Positions 11,018 through 19,849 of a stretch of 64,000 nucleotides of DNA are shown in pieces. The notes beneath the pieces were generated by a model. The model did not search any database and was not told the origin of the DNA. It saw only the letters and a list, made by a program, of their open reading frames with translations. The DNA is from an uncultured Pelagibacteraceae bacterium (lineage in GTDB: Bacteria; Pseudomonadota; Alphaproteobacteria; Pelagibacterales; Pelagibacteraceae): the NCBI GenBank assembly GCA_902599995.1, contig CACKHN010000003.1, positions 56,419-120,418 on the forward strand, given 5' to 3'. A program made the position numbers and the translations under genes. Every line of letters begins with the position of its first letter. Position 1 is the stretch's first letter.

Positions 11018-11743
11018 ATGAAAATATTTCCAGCAATAGATATTAAAGATAAAAAATGTGTGCGATTAATCAAAGGAGATTTTGAAAATAAAACTGAATA
11101 TGAGATGTCACCAATAGATCAAGCCGAGAAATACAAAGACTATGGTTTTAAAAATTTACATATAGTTGATTTAGATGGTGCTTTAACAGGAGAGCCTATT
11201 AATATTGATATTATTAAAGATATTCTAGTAAAATTTGAAATGAAAATCGAATTAGGCGGTGGAGTAAGAAATTTTGAAACTATCTTAAAATATATTGATG
11301 CTGGAGTAGATAAAGTAATTCTCGGTAGTGCGGCTATTAATGATATAAATTTTTTAGAGGAAGCCTGTAAAAAATTCCCAAATCAAATTGCTTTAGGATT
11401 AGATGCAAAAGATGGCCATCTCGCAATTTCAGGTTGGACAGAGGACTCTGATAGATTAACAACTGAGTATTTAAAAAAAGTTAATGATTATGGCATAAGC
11501 AGAATTATTTACACCGATATAAATAGAGATGGAACGAAGCAAAGTCCCAACTTTCAAGAAACACAAAAAATTGCTGAGATTTCAAATTGCCCTGTAATTG
11601 TATCTGGTGGTGTTTCTTCAATTAACGACATTAAAAAAGCTAAAGAATTAAATAATAAAAATATTGAAGGTATTATAGTAGGTAAAGCCATATACGATGG
11701 TGATATTAACTTAGATGAATTAGCTAGGGAATTAGATGCTTAA
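11018..11743 (+). CDS. hisA: Phosphoribosylformimino-5-aminoimidazole carboxamide ribotide isomerase
   Basis: [44 protein letters not shown]. Confidence 0.97.
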   Translation: MKIFPAIDIKDKKCVRLIKGDFENKTEYEMSPIDQAEKYKDYGFKNLHIVDLDGALTGEPINIDIIKDILVKFEMKIELGGGVRNFETILKYIDAGVDKVILGSAAINDINFLEEACKKFPNQIALGLDAKDGHLAISGWTEDSDRLTTEYLKKVNDYGISRIIYTDINRDGTKQSPNFQETQKIAEISNCPVIVSGGVSSINDIKKAKELNNKNIEGIIVGKAIYDGDINLDELARELDA

Positions 11744-12488
11744 AAATAGAATAATACCCTGTTTAGATGTTAAAAATGGCAGAGTTGTAAAAGGAATTAA
11801 CTTTATCGATTTAAAGGACGCTGGAGACCCTATTGAGCAAGCAAAAATTTATTCTGATGGTGGTGCAGATGAAATATGTTTTTTAGATATCACTGCTTCA
11901 AATGAAAATAGAGATACAATCTATGATGTAGTAGATAGAACTTCTAAAAAATGTTTTGTGCCTTTAACGGTTGGAGGTGGTGTTAGGAGTGTTGAGGATA
12001 TTAATAAATTACTTAATTGTGGAGCAGATAAAGTATCAATTAATACTGCAGCAGTTCAAAATGCAAAAGTTGTTGAGGACAGTTCTAGGAAGTTTGGTTC
12101 ACAATGTATTGTGGTGGCAATTGATGCAAAGAGGAATGATACTGGATGGGAAATTTTTACTCATGGAGGAAGAAATCCAGCAGGAATAAATGCTCTGGAA
12201 TTTGCCGTAAAAATGGAGAAGTGTGGGGCTGGGGAATTATTAGTTACTTCTATGGATAAAGATGGAACTCAGTCAGGATATGATATCGAGCTAATACAAA
12301 AAATATCTTCAGCAGTGAATATTCCAGTAATTGCATCAGGTGGAGTTGGAACTTTAGATCATTTAGTAGAAGGAATAAAATCAGGTGCAAGTGCTGTTTT
12401 AGCAGCATCTATATTTCATTATGGTACTTATTCAGTTAATGAAGCTAAGCAATATTTGGCTTCAAAAGATATACCTGTTAGGATTTGA
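11736..12488 (+). CDS. hisF: Imidazole glycerol phosphate synthase subunit HisF
   Basis: [46 protein letters not shown]. Confidence 0.98.
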   Translation: MLKNRIIPCLDVKNGRVVKGINFIDLKDAGDPIEQAKIYSDGGADEICFLDITASNENRDTIYDVVDRTSKKCFVPLTVGGGVRSVEDINKLLNCGADKVSINTAAVQNAKVVEDSSRKFGSQCIVVAIDAKRNDTGWEIFTHGGRNPAGINALEFAVKMEKCGAGELLVTSMDKDGTQSGYDIELIQKISSAVNIPVIASGGVGTLDHLVEGIKSGASAVLAASIFHYGTYSVNEAKQYLASKDIPVRI

Positions 12489-12489
12489 T

Positions 12490-12759
12490 ATGTTAAAAAT
12501 TTTAGAAGATCTCGTAACTCTTGCAAGAGAAAGAAAAAGTAAACCTGTTGTAGGCTCTTATACTAACAATCTATTAGAAGATAAATCCTTAGCAAAAGAA
12601 AAAGTTTTAGAAGAGATCAATGAGTTAATTGAAGCTGTAGAACAAGACACAAATAAAATCCACGAAGCTGCAGACGTTCTTTATCACTTAATTATTTATC
12701 TTGAAAAAAGCGGAATAAAAATTGAAGAGGTGATGGAAGAATTGAATAGAAGAAAATAA
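12490..12759 (+). CDS. hisE: Phosphoribosyl-ATP diphosphatase
   Basis: KILEDLVTLARERK..., SYTNNLL, EINELIEAV..., HEAADVLYHLIIYLE; ATG at 12490 preferred. Confidence 0.92.
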   Translation: MLKILEDLVTLARERKSKPVVGSYTNNLLEDKSLAKEKVLEEINELIEAVEQDTNKIHEAADVLYHLIIYLEKSGIKIEEVMEELNRRK

Positions 12760-12763
12760 AAAA

Positions 12764-13129
12764 ATGGCCTACGATGATAACAACATTTTTGCTAAAATTT
12801 TAAGAGGAGAGATACCTTGTAATAAAATTTATGAGGACGAGTTCGTTTTGTCCTTTCATGACATTAATCCACAAAAAAAAATTCACGCTTTAGTAATTCC
12901 CAAAGGAAAGTATATTGATTTAGATGATTTTAGTATAAATGCTTCATCGGAGGAGATGGTGGGTTTGTTAAAAGGCATAAATATTGTTGCAAAAAAATTA
13001 GGTATTTCAACAGAAGTAGGCAAAGGTTATAGAGCTTTAGCAAATATCAATGAACATGGTGGTCAAGAGGTACCTCATTTACATTTCCATCTCTTTGGAG
13101 GTGAAACAGTTGGAAAAATGGTCGAGTGA
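12764..13129 (+). CDS. HIT family (histidine triad) protein
   Basis: NIFAKILRGEIPCNKIYEDE..., HDINPQKKIHALVIPK, VPHLHFHLFGG. Confidence 0.95.
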   Translation: MAYDDNNIFAKILRGEIPCNKIYEDEFVLSFHDINPQKKIHALVIPKGKYIDLDDFSINASSEEMVGLLKGINIVAKKLGISTEVGKGYRALANINEHGGQEVPHLHFHLFGGETVGKMVE

Positions 13130-13629
13130 CACAGGAAGTAAAAAGAAATTACTTAGAAATAAATTCTCTTGAAGATCTTAATCAAGGATCTAAGCCCTCT
13201 GATGATTACTCTTTGGATTTGTTAGACCCAATTAATTTTCAATTAAATAAATTTTTTTATAAAAACATTGGTAATAAACACAAGTGGGTAGATAGATTAA
13301 TTTGGACTGAGGAACAGTGGATAAATTATGTTTCAAGTAAAAACGTTAAAACATATATATTAAAGTGCAAAGATGACTTAGTGGGCTTTTTTGAATTAAT
13401 TCATCATCGAGAAAAACAGGAGGTTGAAATTGCTTATCTAGGTATTTTGGAGGAGTATCATAATAAAAAACTAGGATCATATTTATTATCAGAAGCTATT
13501 AAGATTTCTTTTAAAAATAAAATTGATAGAGTTTGGGTCCACACATGTACCTTAGATCATAAGAATGCTTTAAATAATTATATGACAAGAGGAATGAAAA
13601 TATTTAAAACTGAAATTATAAATATTTAA
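13126..13629 (+). CDS. GNAT family N-acetyltransferase
   Basis: GFFELIHHREKQEVEIAYLGILEEYHNKKLGSYLLSEAI; GTG start. Confidence 0.8.
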   Translation: MTQEVKRNYLEINSLEDLNQGSKPSDDYSLDLLDPINFQLNKFFYKNIGNKHKWVDRLIWTEEQWINYVSSKNVKTYILKCKDDLVGFFELIHHREKQEVEIAYLGILEEYHNKKLGSYLLSEAIKISFKNKIDRVWVHTCTLDHKNALNNYMTRGMKIFKTEIINI

Positions 13630-14174
13630 TCCTGATCTGGAAGTTTAAACATATTTTTTGCGATTATTCTATTTTTTCGAATTGATGAGAGAAAAGTAAT
13701 ATTGAAGTTTTGGTAGACATCTGTATTTTGCCATCCAATTAAATCAAAAGTTTTATTATTAAAATAAATGTTGATTTCGTTATCATTTTCTTCGATTGTA
13801 TAATTGATATAAGATCCATCAACAATTCTTTCTTCTAAAACCTCTATTTTTCTGATTAAGAAATTTTTATCTAGAATAAAGTTAAGAGGAGTTTTATCAA
13901 GTGGATATCGATAATAACTACTAATAGTTTTAATCACTAAGGATTTACCATTTGAGACTAGAATTTTATTATTACTTTTAGCATATTCACAAAATATTTT
14001 TTTTGGATATTCAATTGTGCAATTTCCATTTTCAATTTTTCCATTAATATTTTGTTCAAAATTAAAATCTAGATTTCTTGTTTGATTTAAATTTTCGATA
14101 ATTTTGTCTTTATTATTTGCATTGCCATTTGTTACGAAAAATAAAATAAAAAATATAAATAAATACTTCAACAT
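13626..14174 (-). CDS. lolA: Outer-membrane lipoprotein carrier protein LolA family
   Basis: Signal peptide; LDFNFEQNINGKIENGNCTIEYPKKIFCEY..., LIGWQNTDVYQNFNITFLSSIRKN; downstream of ftsK as in other alphaproteobacteria. Confidence 0.8.
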   Translation of the reverse strand: MLKYLFIFFILFFVTNGNANNKDKIIENLNQTRNLDFNFEQNINGKIENGNCTIEYPKKIFCEYAKSNNKILVSNGKSLVIKTISSYYRYPLDKTPLNFILDKNFLIRKIEVLEERIVDGSYINYTIEENDNEINIYFNNKTFDLIGWQNTDVYQNFNITFLSSIRKNRIIAKNMFKLPDQD

Positions 14175-16258
14175 TAAAGAACATCTCTCTTACCCACATG
14201 ATTAGCTTTGCTAACTATGCCATCGGCTTCCATCATATCAATAATTCTTGCAGCTCTATTGTATCCTATTTGTAATTTTCTCTGTAAAAAAGAGGTGGAA
14301 GCTTTTCCCTCCGTTCTAATTATTTCTAAAGCTTGCTCATAAAGTTGATCTTTATCCCCTTGATTACTACTATCTCCAATTTCTTTTTCATCTGCAAAAT
14401 TTAATATCTCGTCTACGTAATCCGGCTCTGCTTGTGATCTTAAAAAATTATTAATTTTTTCTATTTCATTGTCTGAAACAAAAGGAGCATGAATTCTCAT
14501 AATCCGGTTAGCAGAAGACATGTAAAGCATATCACCTTTACCGAGTAATTGTTCTGCTCCTTGTTCCCCGAGGATTGTTCTACTATCGATTTTTGAGGTA
14601 ACCTGAAATGATATTCTAGTTGGAAAATTTGCCTTAATAGTACCTGTAATTACATCTACACTCGGTCTTTGGGTTGCCATGATGATATGAATTCCAGCTG
14701 CTCTTGCCATTTGAGAAAGTTTTTGAATATAATTTTCGATTTCTTTACCTGCCACCAACATTAAGTCAGACATTTCATCTACCACTACAACTATATAAGG
14801 CATCGGCAGTTTATGTTTTGCGTTATATCCGTCAATGTTTCTTACGCCCTCTTTGGTCATTAGCCTGTATCTACTTTCCATTTCCTTAACTACCCATCCA
14901 AGAACAGATGCAGCTTTTTTTGCTTCAGTTATTACAGGACACAATAAATGAGGGATCCCTTCATAAGTAGAAAGCTCTAGCATTTTTGGATCTATTAAAA
15001 TAAATTTACATTTATCGGGGGTGTGTCGATAAAGCAGAGACAAAATAATTGTATTAATACAAACTGACTTTCCAGATCCGGTAGTTCCTGCAATTAGAAG
15101 GTGTGGCATTGAAAATAAATCTCCAACAATAGGTTTACCCGATATACTTTTTCCTAATGCTATTGGTAATTTTATTTCTTTCTTTTTAAAATCAGAATTG
15201 CTTAAAATTTCACTTAGATAAACGTTCTCTCTAGTATTGTTTGGTAGCTCTATTCCAATGGTGTTACTTCCTGGTATCGTTGCAATCCTGGCAGATTCTG
15301 AACTTGTGTTTCGAGCTATATCATCTGATAAATTTATAATTTTAGAAACCTTAACTCCTGCAGCGGGTTCAAACTCATTGAGAGTTACAACAGGACCATG
15401 ACTTACTTTTTTTATATTACCATTAACACCAAAATCTAAAAGAATTTTTTCTAAAAATTCTGAGTTATGTGTTTCTTTTTGATCAGAATTCTCTCTTTCT
15501 TGTTTAGTTGGAACTTTTAGTAAATCAAAATTTGGAAGTTTAAATTTTATCTTTTCATTTATCTTATTTTCAGCTTTGATAAAAGGGAGGTCCTCTTGGA
15601 TTAAATTTTTAATTTCTTCTTGTGGAATATATTCACTGATAACTTCACTTTTATCAGTGTAATTTTTTTCTTTTTTCTTAAAAAGAAAATTATAAATTTT
15701 TAAAATTGAATTATAAAATTTTAGTGGCTTAAAATTTATACTTATTAAAAATAAGAAAATTATTAAAATAATTAAAACGTAGAATGAAGTAGTTTCGTGG
15801 ATCCGAATTACGGAATTTAAAAATGTTTGATTAAAATAATTTCCAACAAAACCACCATTGCCATTGATATAAAGTGTAAAAGCTTCGGCATAAAAAAAGC
15901 TAAAAAAAAGTGTTCCAAATATACAATAAATTGTTGTAAAAAAAATATTTTCAACCAATAAAAAAAACTCCTTAAGTCTTACAATGTTAATACCAGTCAA
16001 AATAAAGGTAAAAGATATTAAATAAGAGATCAGGCCAACCGATTGAAAGAATAAATCTGAGACAAAACTACCCTGAAACCCTAATAAATTTTTAATTTCT
16101 TTATTATCGGGGAATACAAAGTTAGGATCTTCAGGTGAGTATGTAATTAAAGCTACAAGCAGTAAGGAACCTGCTAAAAAAATAAGTATACCGAAAATTT
16201 CTGCTAGACGTTTTATTGCAAAATTAAGTACTAAATTGGCTGTTTTCTTAAAATTCAT
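14174..16258 (-). CDS. ftsK: DNA translocase FtsK
   Basis: N-terminal TM helices; HLLIAGTTGSGKSVCINTIILSLLYRHTPDKCKFILIDPKMLELS; C-terminal gamma winged helix (LQRKLQIGYNRAARIIDMMEADGIV). Confidence 0.98.
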   Translation of the reverse strand: MNFKKTANLVLNFAIKRLAEIFGILIFLAGSLLLVALITYSPEDPNFVFPDNKEIKNLLGFQGSFVSDLFFQSVGLISYLISFTFILTGINIVRLKEFFLLVENIFFTTIYCIFGTLFFSFFYAEAFTLYINGNGGFVGNYFNQTFLNSVIRIHETTSFYVLIILIIFLFLISINFKPLKFYNSILKIYNFLFKKKEKNYTDKSEVISEYIPQEEIKNLIQEDLPFIKAENKINEKIKFKLPNFDLLKVPTKQERENSDQKETHNSEFLEKILLDFGVNGNIKKVSHGPVVTLNEFEPAAGVKVSKIINLSDDIARNTSSESARIATIPGSNTIGIELPNNTRENVYLSEILSNSDFKKKEIKLPIALGKSISGKPIVGDLFSMPHLLIAGTTGSGKSVCINTIILSLLYRHTPDKCKFILIDPKMLELSTYEGIPHLLCPVITEAKKAASVLGWVVKEMESRYRLMTKEGVRNIDGYNAKHKLPMPYIVVVVDEMSDLMLVAGKEIENYIQKLSQMARAAGIHIIMATQRPSVDVITGTIKANFPTRISFQVTSKIDSRTILGEQGAEQLLGKGDMLYMSSANRIMRIHAPFVSDNEIEKINNFLRSQAEPDYVDEILNFADEKEIGDSSNQGDKDQLYEQALEIIRTEGKASTSFLQRKLQIGYNRAARIIDMMEADGIVSKANHVGKRDVL

Positions 16259-16318
16259 ATATGAATCAATTTAACCACTTTGTATCATCTAATTTTTGTT
16301 GTTAAAATTAAAAATAAT

Positions 16319-17395
16319 ATGAAAGTTTGTATACTTGGTGCCGGCTTAACAAGTTTAACTTTAGCAAAAACTTTAGTTAATCAAAATATATATGTAGATC
16401 TTTATTCACAAAAAAAAATTATTTCATCAGATAATTTAAGAACTATTGGTATCTCTAAGAGTAATGTTGAATTTTTTAACCATTCAATAATTAATATAGA
16501 CAAAATTTCATGGAAGTTAAAAAAAATAGAAATTTTTTCTGATAATTTAAGAAAAGAAAAATTAATTAATTTTCAAAATAATAATTCTGAATTATTTTCA
16601 ATTATTAAAAATCAAAATCTTATTAAACTTTTAGAAAAAAGTTTATCAAAAAATAAATATTTCAAAAAAATTAATCTTTCAAAAAATTTAAATTTTTTTG
16701 ATAATTATAGTCTTGTTATTAATACGGATTTTAGTAATCCAATAACAAAAAAATATTTTAGTAAAAAAATTTTAAAAGAATACAATAGTGTGGCTTACAC
16801 AACAATTATCAAACATCAAAAAATTCATAATGATGTTGCAGTTCAAATTTTTACTAAAATGGGACCTTTGGCTTTTTTACCCATTTCTGAAAGAGAAACA
16901 TCAATTGTTTACTCAATTAACGACTCAAAATACAAAGATTATAAGAATGTTAATAACTTAATAGAGCAAAACAATTATAAATATAAAATTCAAAAAATTG
17001 AAAATAGTAATTTTTTTAAATTAAAATCTCTAAGTTTGAGATCTTATTATCATAAAAATATTTTAGCTTTTGGTGATTTATTACACAGAATACATCCCCT
17101 CGCAGGACAAGGATTTAATATGACAATACGCGATATTAAAATTCTTTTAGATATCATATTAAATAACAATAGTTTAGGTTTACCTATGGATAGTTCAATA
17201 AATTATCAATTCGAAAAAAAAATTAAACACAAAAACTTCATATTTTCGAATGGCATAGATTTTGTTTATGAATTTTTTAATTTTGAGAGAAAAATAAATA
17301 GCAGTCTACTTAGTAGATCTGTTCAATTTTTAGGTAAAAATTCTTCTGTTAATAAATTATTTACCAGCATTGCTGACAAAGGTAGTTTAATTTAA
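16319..17395 (+). CDS. FAD-dependent monooxygenase, UbiH/COQ6-like
   Basis: MKVCILGAGLTSLTLAKTLV, FGDLLHRIHPLAGQGFNMTIRD. Confidence 0.85.
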   Translation: MKVCILGAGLTSLTLAKTLVNQNIYVDLYSQKKIISSDNLRTIGISKSNVEFFNHSIINIDKISWKLKKIEIFSDNLRKEKLINFQNNNSELFSIIKNQNLIKLLEKSLSKNKYFKKINLSKNLNFFDNYSLVINTDFSNPITKKYFSKKILKEYNSVAYTTIIKHQKIHNDVAVQIFTKMGPLAFLPISERETSIVYSINDSKYKDYKNVNNLIEQNNYKYKIQKIENSNFFKLKSLSLRSYYHKNILAFGDLLHRIHPLAGQGFNMTIRDIKILLDIILNNNSLGLPMDSSINYQFEKKIKHKNFIFSNGIDFVYEFFNFERKINSSLLSRSVQFLGKNSSVNKLFTSIADKGSLI

Positions 17396-17396
17396 T

Positions 17397-18041
17397 CTAC
17401 TGAATGGTTGTATTGTCATACAAATCATATGTGTAGGTGCTTAAGATTTCAGCTATTTTATTTTTCCGCATATCTAAATTTTTTGCTTCTAGCAACACTT
17501 GCTTTTCTTCTAATGAAAAAGGAGATGCCATAGCTAGAGCATTTATTGTTTCATCAAGGCTTTGTTTTTCTAATGCCTTCCAGTTAATTATGAAACCTCT
17601 TTTCTCAAATAATGATTTTAAATCTTTAAAAATTAATTCCAGATCAGAAAATTTTAGATCTTCTTTTTCACTTTTCAAATCCTGAAAAAAATTCTCATAA
17701 TTAACATTCAAAATTCTATATTTTTTTTCAGTATTTAGTTCTTCAATATTTTTAAATCTTATTATTCCTTTTAACTCGATAAGATAGCGACCATCTTCGG
17801 TTTCTCTAAAACTTGTTATTTTTCCCAAACATCCAATCCCATGAAGTTCTGGCGCATTATCACTATTTAGCGAATTTTTAGGTTGTATCATCCCAATTAC
17901 CTTATTTGATTTCATACTATCATTGATCATGTCAATATACCGAGGTTCAAATATATTTAATGGAACAGAAGCTTTAGGAAAAATTATAAAATTGCTCAGA
18001 GGAAATACTGGTATTTGATTTGGAAGATCTTCTTTTTTCAT
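17397..18041 (-). CDS. LON substrate-binding (peptidase S16 N-terminal) domain protein
   Basis: LPNQIPVFPLSNFIIFPKASVPLNIFEPRYIDMINDSM...GCLGKITSFRETEDGRYLIELKG; start MKKEDL at 18041 preferred. Confidence 0.88.
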   Translation of the reverse strand: MKKEDLPNQIPVFPLSNFIIFPKASVPLNIFEPRYIDMINDSMKSNKVIGMIQPKNSLNSDNAPELHGIGCLGKITSFRETEDGRYLIELKGIIRFKNIEELNTEKKYRILNVNYENFFQDLKSEKEDLKFSDLELIFKDLKSLFEKRGFIINWKALEKQSLDETINALAMASPFSLEEKQVLLEAKNLDMRKNKIAEILSTYTYDLYDNTTIQ

Positions 18042-18083
18042 TTTTTTAATAAATATAACACATATGTTATTATTTTGTATTGA

Positions 18084-18112
18084 TTGAATCAAAAAAACCG
18101 TCTAACTATATC
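18084..18112 (+). promoter_or_regulatory. Putative sigma70 promoter upstream of the tRNA-Gly 5'-half
   Basis: TTGAAT (18084-18089), 17-bp spacer, TATATC (18107-18112). Confidence 0.4.
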
Positions 18113-18121
18113 AATAATTAT

Positions 18122-18162
18122 GCGGGCATAGCTCAGTGGTAGAGCGTCTCGTTGCCAACGAG
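18122..18162 (+). pseudogene. Truncated tRNA-Gly(GCC): 5' acceptor strand, D-arm and anticodon arm only
   Basis: 41 nt gcgggcatagctcagtggtagagcgtctcgttgccaacgag identical to the first 41 nt of the intact tRNA-Gly at 19769; the following sequence lacks a T-arm and 3' acceptor strand. Confidence 0.9.
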
Positions 18163-18215
18163 GTAGTCCTTGGTTTTTTATCCTTGCTAATCTTAGTCTT
18201 TCTCAACGTCTAGTT

Positions 18216-18238
18216 AATCTTGACACACTCACGACACA
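18216..18238 (+). repeat. Direct repeat copy 1 (aatcttgacacactcacgacaca)
   Basis: Matches 19671-19693 with 1 mismatch in 23 nt. Confidence 0.85.
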
Positions 18239-18355
18239 CTTTGACACAGAAAAGAAAAATTATGGTGAGTGGAATAAAATATAATTGTAATTAAACTGTT
18301 ACAAATTTTTCATCTTGTTTTGATAACTTTTCAGAAAATCAAATAGGAATATATA

Positions 18356-19606
18356 ATGATAAAATTAATCTTAGCAGGCCTTCTGGCCTCAACTGCATTT
18401 GTTAGCACAGTAAATGCAGACTTTAAAGAAATTGGGAAATTTGGAACACCAGCAAATAACCCTAGTGCAGAAGAAACTTCAGCAGAAATAATTGCAGCAA
18501 CAGCAGATGGCATGAAACTGGTATATAGCGATAGCCCTGCAAACGCATTAGGCATGATTGATATTACTGATCCAGCAAATCCGAAACCATTAGGCCACAT
18601 GCATTTAGGTGGTGAACCAACTAGTGTTGCAATCAAAAATGGACAAGCATTTGTAGGTATTAATACTTCTTTAAACTACGTAGAGCCAAGTGGTCACTTA
18701 TTAATTGTTGATCTTGACTCAGGAAAAGAAGTTACAAAAGTAGAACTAGGTGGACAACCAGACTCGGTTGCAGTTAGTCCAGATGGAACTTTTGTAGCAA
18801 TAGCTATTGAAAATGAACGTAACGAAGATATCAACGATGAAAAAATTCCACAACTTCCAGGGGGTTTTGTGGCAATCGTTAATTTAGCAGATAACAGTGT
18901 TACTAAAGCGGACTTAGTTGGTTTTTCAACTATTGCTCCTAACGATCCAGAGCCTGAGTTTGTTGATATCAATAATTTAGGTGAAATAGTTGTTACTATC
19001 CAAGAGAATAACTGGATGGCGGTTATTGATCGAAGTGGAAAAGTAATTTCAGAGTTTGATGCAGGACTAGTAACATTAGAAGGTGTTGACAATAAAAAAG
19101 ACGGTGAACTAAAGATGGTTGATACCATTGAGAATGTTCGTAGAGAACCAGACGCAGTTAAGTGGATTGACAATGATCATTTTGCAACTGCAAATGAAGG
19201 TGACTATAAACATGAAGCACCGGGTCAAGCAAAACGTGGTGGTAGTCGTGGATGGACAATCTTTAATAAAAATGGTTCGGTGGTATACGAGTCAGGTTCG
19301 TCATATGAAAGAGCACTCGCTTCAGCAGGTTACTGGCCAGAAAAACGTGCAGAGAAAAAAGGTGTAGAACCAGAGTCAGTTGAAGTAGCAATGTATGGTG
19401 ATACACGTTATATCTTTGTTGGTGCTGAAAGAGCAAATGCTATCGGTGTTTATAAAGCAAATGATTTAACAAACCCAGAATTAGTTACTATATTACCAAC
19501 AGGTATTGGACCAGAAGGTTTAGTTGCAATTCCACAACGTAACTTATTTATAAGTGCTAACGAAAAGGACTTAGAGAAATCAGTTACAATTTATAGCTTA
19601 GATTAA
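18356..19606 (+). CDS. Secreted beta-propeller (choice-of-anchor I / alkaline-phosphatase-like) protein
   Basis: Signal peptide MIKLILAGLLASTAFVSTVNA; propeller-type repeats (IDITDPANPKPLGHMHLGGEPTSVAI, VDLDSGKEVTKVELGGQPDSVAVSPDG, GVYKANDLTNPELVTILPTGIGPEGLVAIP). Confidence 0.8.
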   Translation: MIKLILAGLLASTAFVSTVNADFKEIGKFGTPANNPSAEETSAEIIAATADGMKLVYSDSPANALGMIDITDPANPKPLGHMHLGGEPTSVAIKNGQAFVGINTSLNYVEPSGHLLIVDLDSGKEVTKVELGGQPDSVAVSPDGTFVAIAIENERNEDINDEKIPQLPGGFVAIVNLADNSVTKADLVGFSTIAPNDPEPEFVDINNLGEIVVTIQENNWMAVIDRSGKVISEFDAGLVTLEGVDNKKDGELKMVDTIENVRREPDAVKWIDNDHFATANEGDYKHEAPGQAKRGGSRGWTIFNKNGSVVYESGSSYERALASAGYWPEKRAEKKGVEPESVEVAMYGDTRYIFVGAERANAIGVYKANDLTNPELVTILPTGIGPEGLVAIPQRNLFISANEKDLEKSVTIYSLD

Positions 19607-19622
19607 TAACTAAATTTAACTT

Positions 19623-19664
19623 GTGGGGGCGTTAGCCCCCACCATAAACTTTCATGTAAAGTTT
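19623..19664 (+). terminator. Two consecutive hairpins downstream of the propeller gene
   Basis: GTGGGGGC-gtta-GCCCCCAC (19623-19642) followed by AAACTTT-catgt-AAAGTTT (19646-19664) and a short T/A tail. Confidence 0.65.
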
Positions 19665-19670
19665 TAAAAA

Positions 19671-19693
19671 AATCTCGACACACTCACGACACA
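19671..19693 (+). repeat. Direct repeat copy 2 (aatctcgacacactcacgacaca)
   Basis: Matches 18216-18238 with 1 mismatch. Confidence 0.85.
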
Positions 19694-19726
19694 GTTGGTG
19701 ATAAATTTTACTAATTTAACTAATAC

Positions 19727-19755
19727 TTGCATTTCTAAAAAGCGCTATCTATAAT
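19727..19755 (+). promoter_or_regulatory. Strong sigma70-like promoter of tRNA-Gly
   Basis: TTGCAT (19727-19732), 17-bp spacer, TATAAT (19750-19755); tRNA starts 13 nt after the -10 box. Confidence 0.75.
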
Positions 19756-19768
19756 AGTTTTTTAACAA

Positions 19769-19843
19769 GCGGGCATAGCTCAGTGGTAGAGCGTCTCGTT
19801 GCCAACGAGAAGGTCGAGGGTTCAACCCCCTTTGCCCGCTCCA
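19769..19843 (+). tRNA. tRNA-Gly(GCC), encoded CCA
   Basis: GCGGGCA / TGCCCGC acceptor stem; anticodon stem CTCGT-TTGCCAA-ACGAG; GGTTCAA T-loop context; terminal CCA. Confidence 0.95.
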
Positions 19844-19849
19844 AAAAAA

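Noticed and set aside
18694-19173. 159-aa minus-strand ORF overlapping the propeller gene
   Set aside because: Low-complexity Ser/Thr/Ile-rich complement of a well-supported CDS.
19799-19849. N-terminal extension MPTRRSRVQPPLPAPKK of the FkbM ORF
   Set aside because: It is a translation of the tRNA-Gly 3' half; GTG at 19850 is a better start.
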